This document shows, piece after piece, positions 5,928 through 6,029 of a stretch of 6,029 bases of DNA. Made by a program: the position numbers and the translations under genes. This DNA comes from CAZIWX01 sp964543125. Lineage in GTDB: Bacteria; Fidelibacterota; UBA8477. The notes under the pieces are model-generated. The model was not told where the DNA came from, did not search any database, and saw nothing but the letters and a program-made list of their open reading frames with translations. Each line of letters starts with the position of its first letter. The first letter of the stretch is position 1. The stretch lies in NCBI GenBank assembly GCA_964543125.1, contig CAZIWX010000137.1, positions 1 through 6,029 of the forward strand, read 5' to 3'.

Positions 5928-6029
5928 TTAAACCATCAAATCCGCCGCAATATCATCCGCTAACAATAGACCGGCGCCGGTTAAGCGGTAATAATGATCG
6001 TCCCAGCCAAAGTATTTTAAGTGACGCAA
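5928..6029 (-). CDS. hemW: Radical SAM heme chaperone HemW, C-terminal end only
   Basis: HemW is a radical SAM protein, related to coproporphyrinogen III dehydrogenase HemN, that handles heme. Only the last 33 residues are in the window; the frame runs off the right edge. The stretch YRLTGAGLLLADDIAADLM (14-32) matches the typical HemW ending, in which a LT..G.LLAD.IA..L helix closes the protein. Its TAA (5928-5930) touches the TAA of the NFACT gene relic, with no bases between. The catalytic CxxxCxxC part lies outside, so HemN versus HemW is judged from the tail alone. Confidence 0.72.
   Translation of the reverse strand: MRHLKYFGWDDHYYRLTGAGLLLADDIAADLMV

Noticed and set aside
1..6029. CRISPR array, tRNA or rRNA gene, intein in dnaB, insertion-sequence transposase
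   Set aside because: There are no regularly spaced repeats, no cloverleaf-like or rRNA stretch, an uninterrupted Walker A region in dnaB, and no transposase frame or long terminal inverted repeats.

Overview
The window looks like bacterial chromosome of moderate G+C. It is packed with housekeeping genes, and both ends lie inside genes. It has an operon yicC-gmk-rpoZ-udg-dnaB, an unusual NFACT (RqcH-like) protein and a convergent hemW. This set, together with a family 4 uracil-DNA glycosylase carrying an N-terminal extension, would fit a deep-branching lineage of the FCB type (for example Calditrichota or KSB1-like). That placement is an impression from protein style only. The promoters resemble the sigma-70 consensus (TTGACA/TATAAT), which argues against a typical Bacteroidota promoter system. 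TGA acts as a normal stop, as at the end of yicC.

Positions 1-3407 (minus strand) form one tightly packed operon read right to left: yicC (RNase of the YicC/YloC family), gmk (guanylate kinase), rpoZ (RNA polymerase omega), udg (4Fe-4S uracil-DNA glycosylase) and dnaB (replicative helicase). The genes overlap or sit 3-15 nt apart, and a perfect TTGACA-N17-TATAAT promoter lies just upstream of yicC. The operon joins RNA turnover, nucleotide supply, transcription, base-excision repair and replication. The dnaB frame meets a TGA at 3-5, just after the Walker A region and far short of full length, so dnaB is either broken or affected by an error at the end of the sequence.

Positions 3408-3579 are the divergent promoter region. 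Positions 3580-5043 (plus strand) encode an NFACT-family protein with a clear C-terminal NFACT-R domain and a divergent N-terminal domain in which the usual Asp-Arg motif is not evident.

Positions 5044-5927 appear to be an insertion. They hold a MazEF-type toxin-antitoxin pair (mazE 5667-5410, mazF 5410-5093, minus strand) with its own promoter and a palindromic operator candidate. Beyond it lies a degraded second copy of the 3' end of the NFACT gene (about 5814-5927). The stop codon of this relic directly abuts the stop codon of hemW (5928-6029, minus strand, C-terminus only). The simplest reading is that the NFACT gene once ended at 5927 against hemW, and that the mazEF segment arrived together with a replacement gene tail and left the old tail as a scar. 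I found no RNA genes, CRISPR array, insertion-sequence transposase or evidence of a wholly new system.
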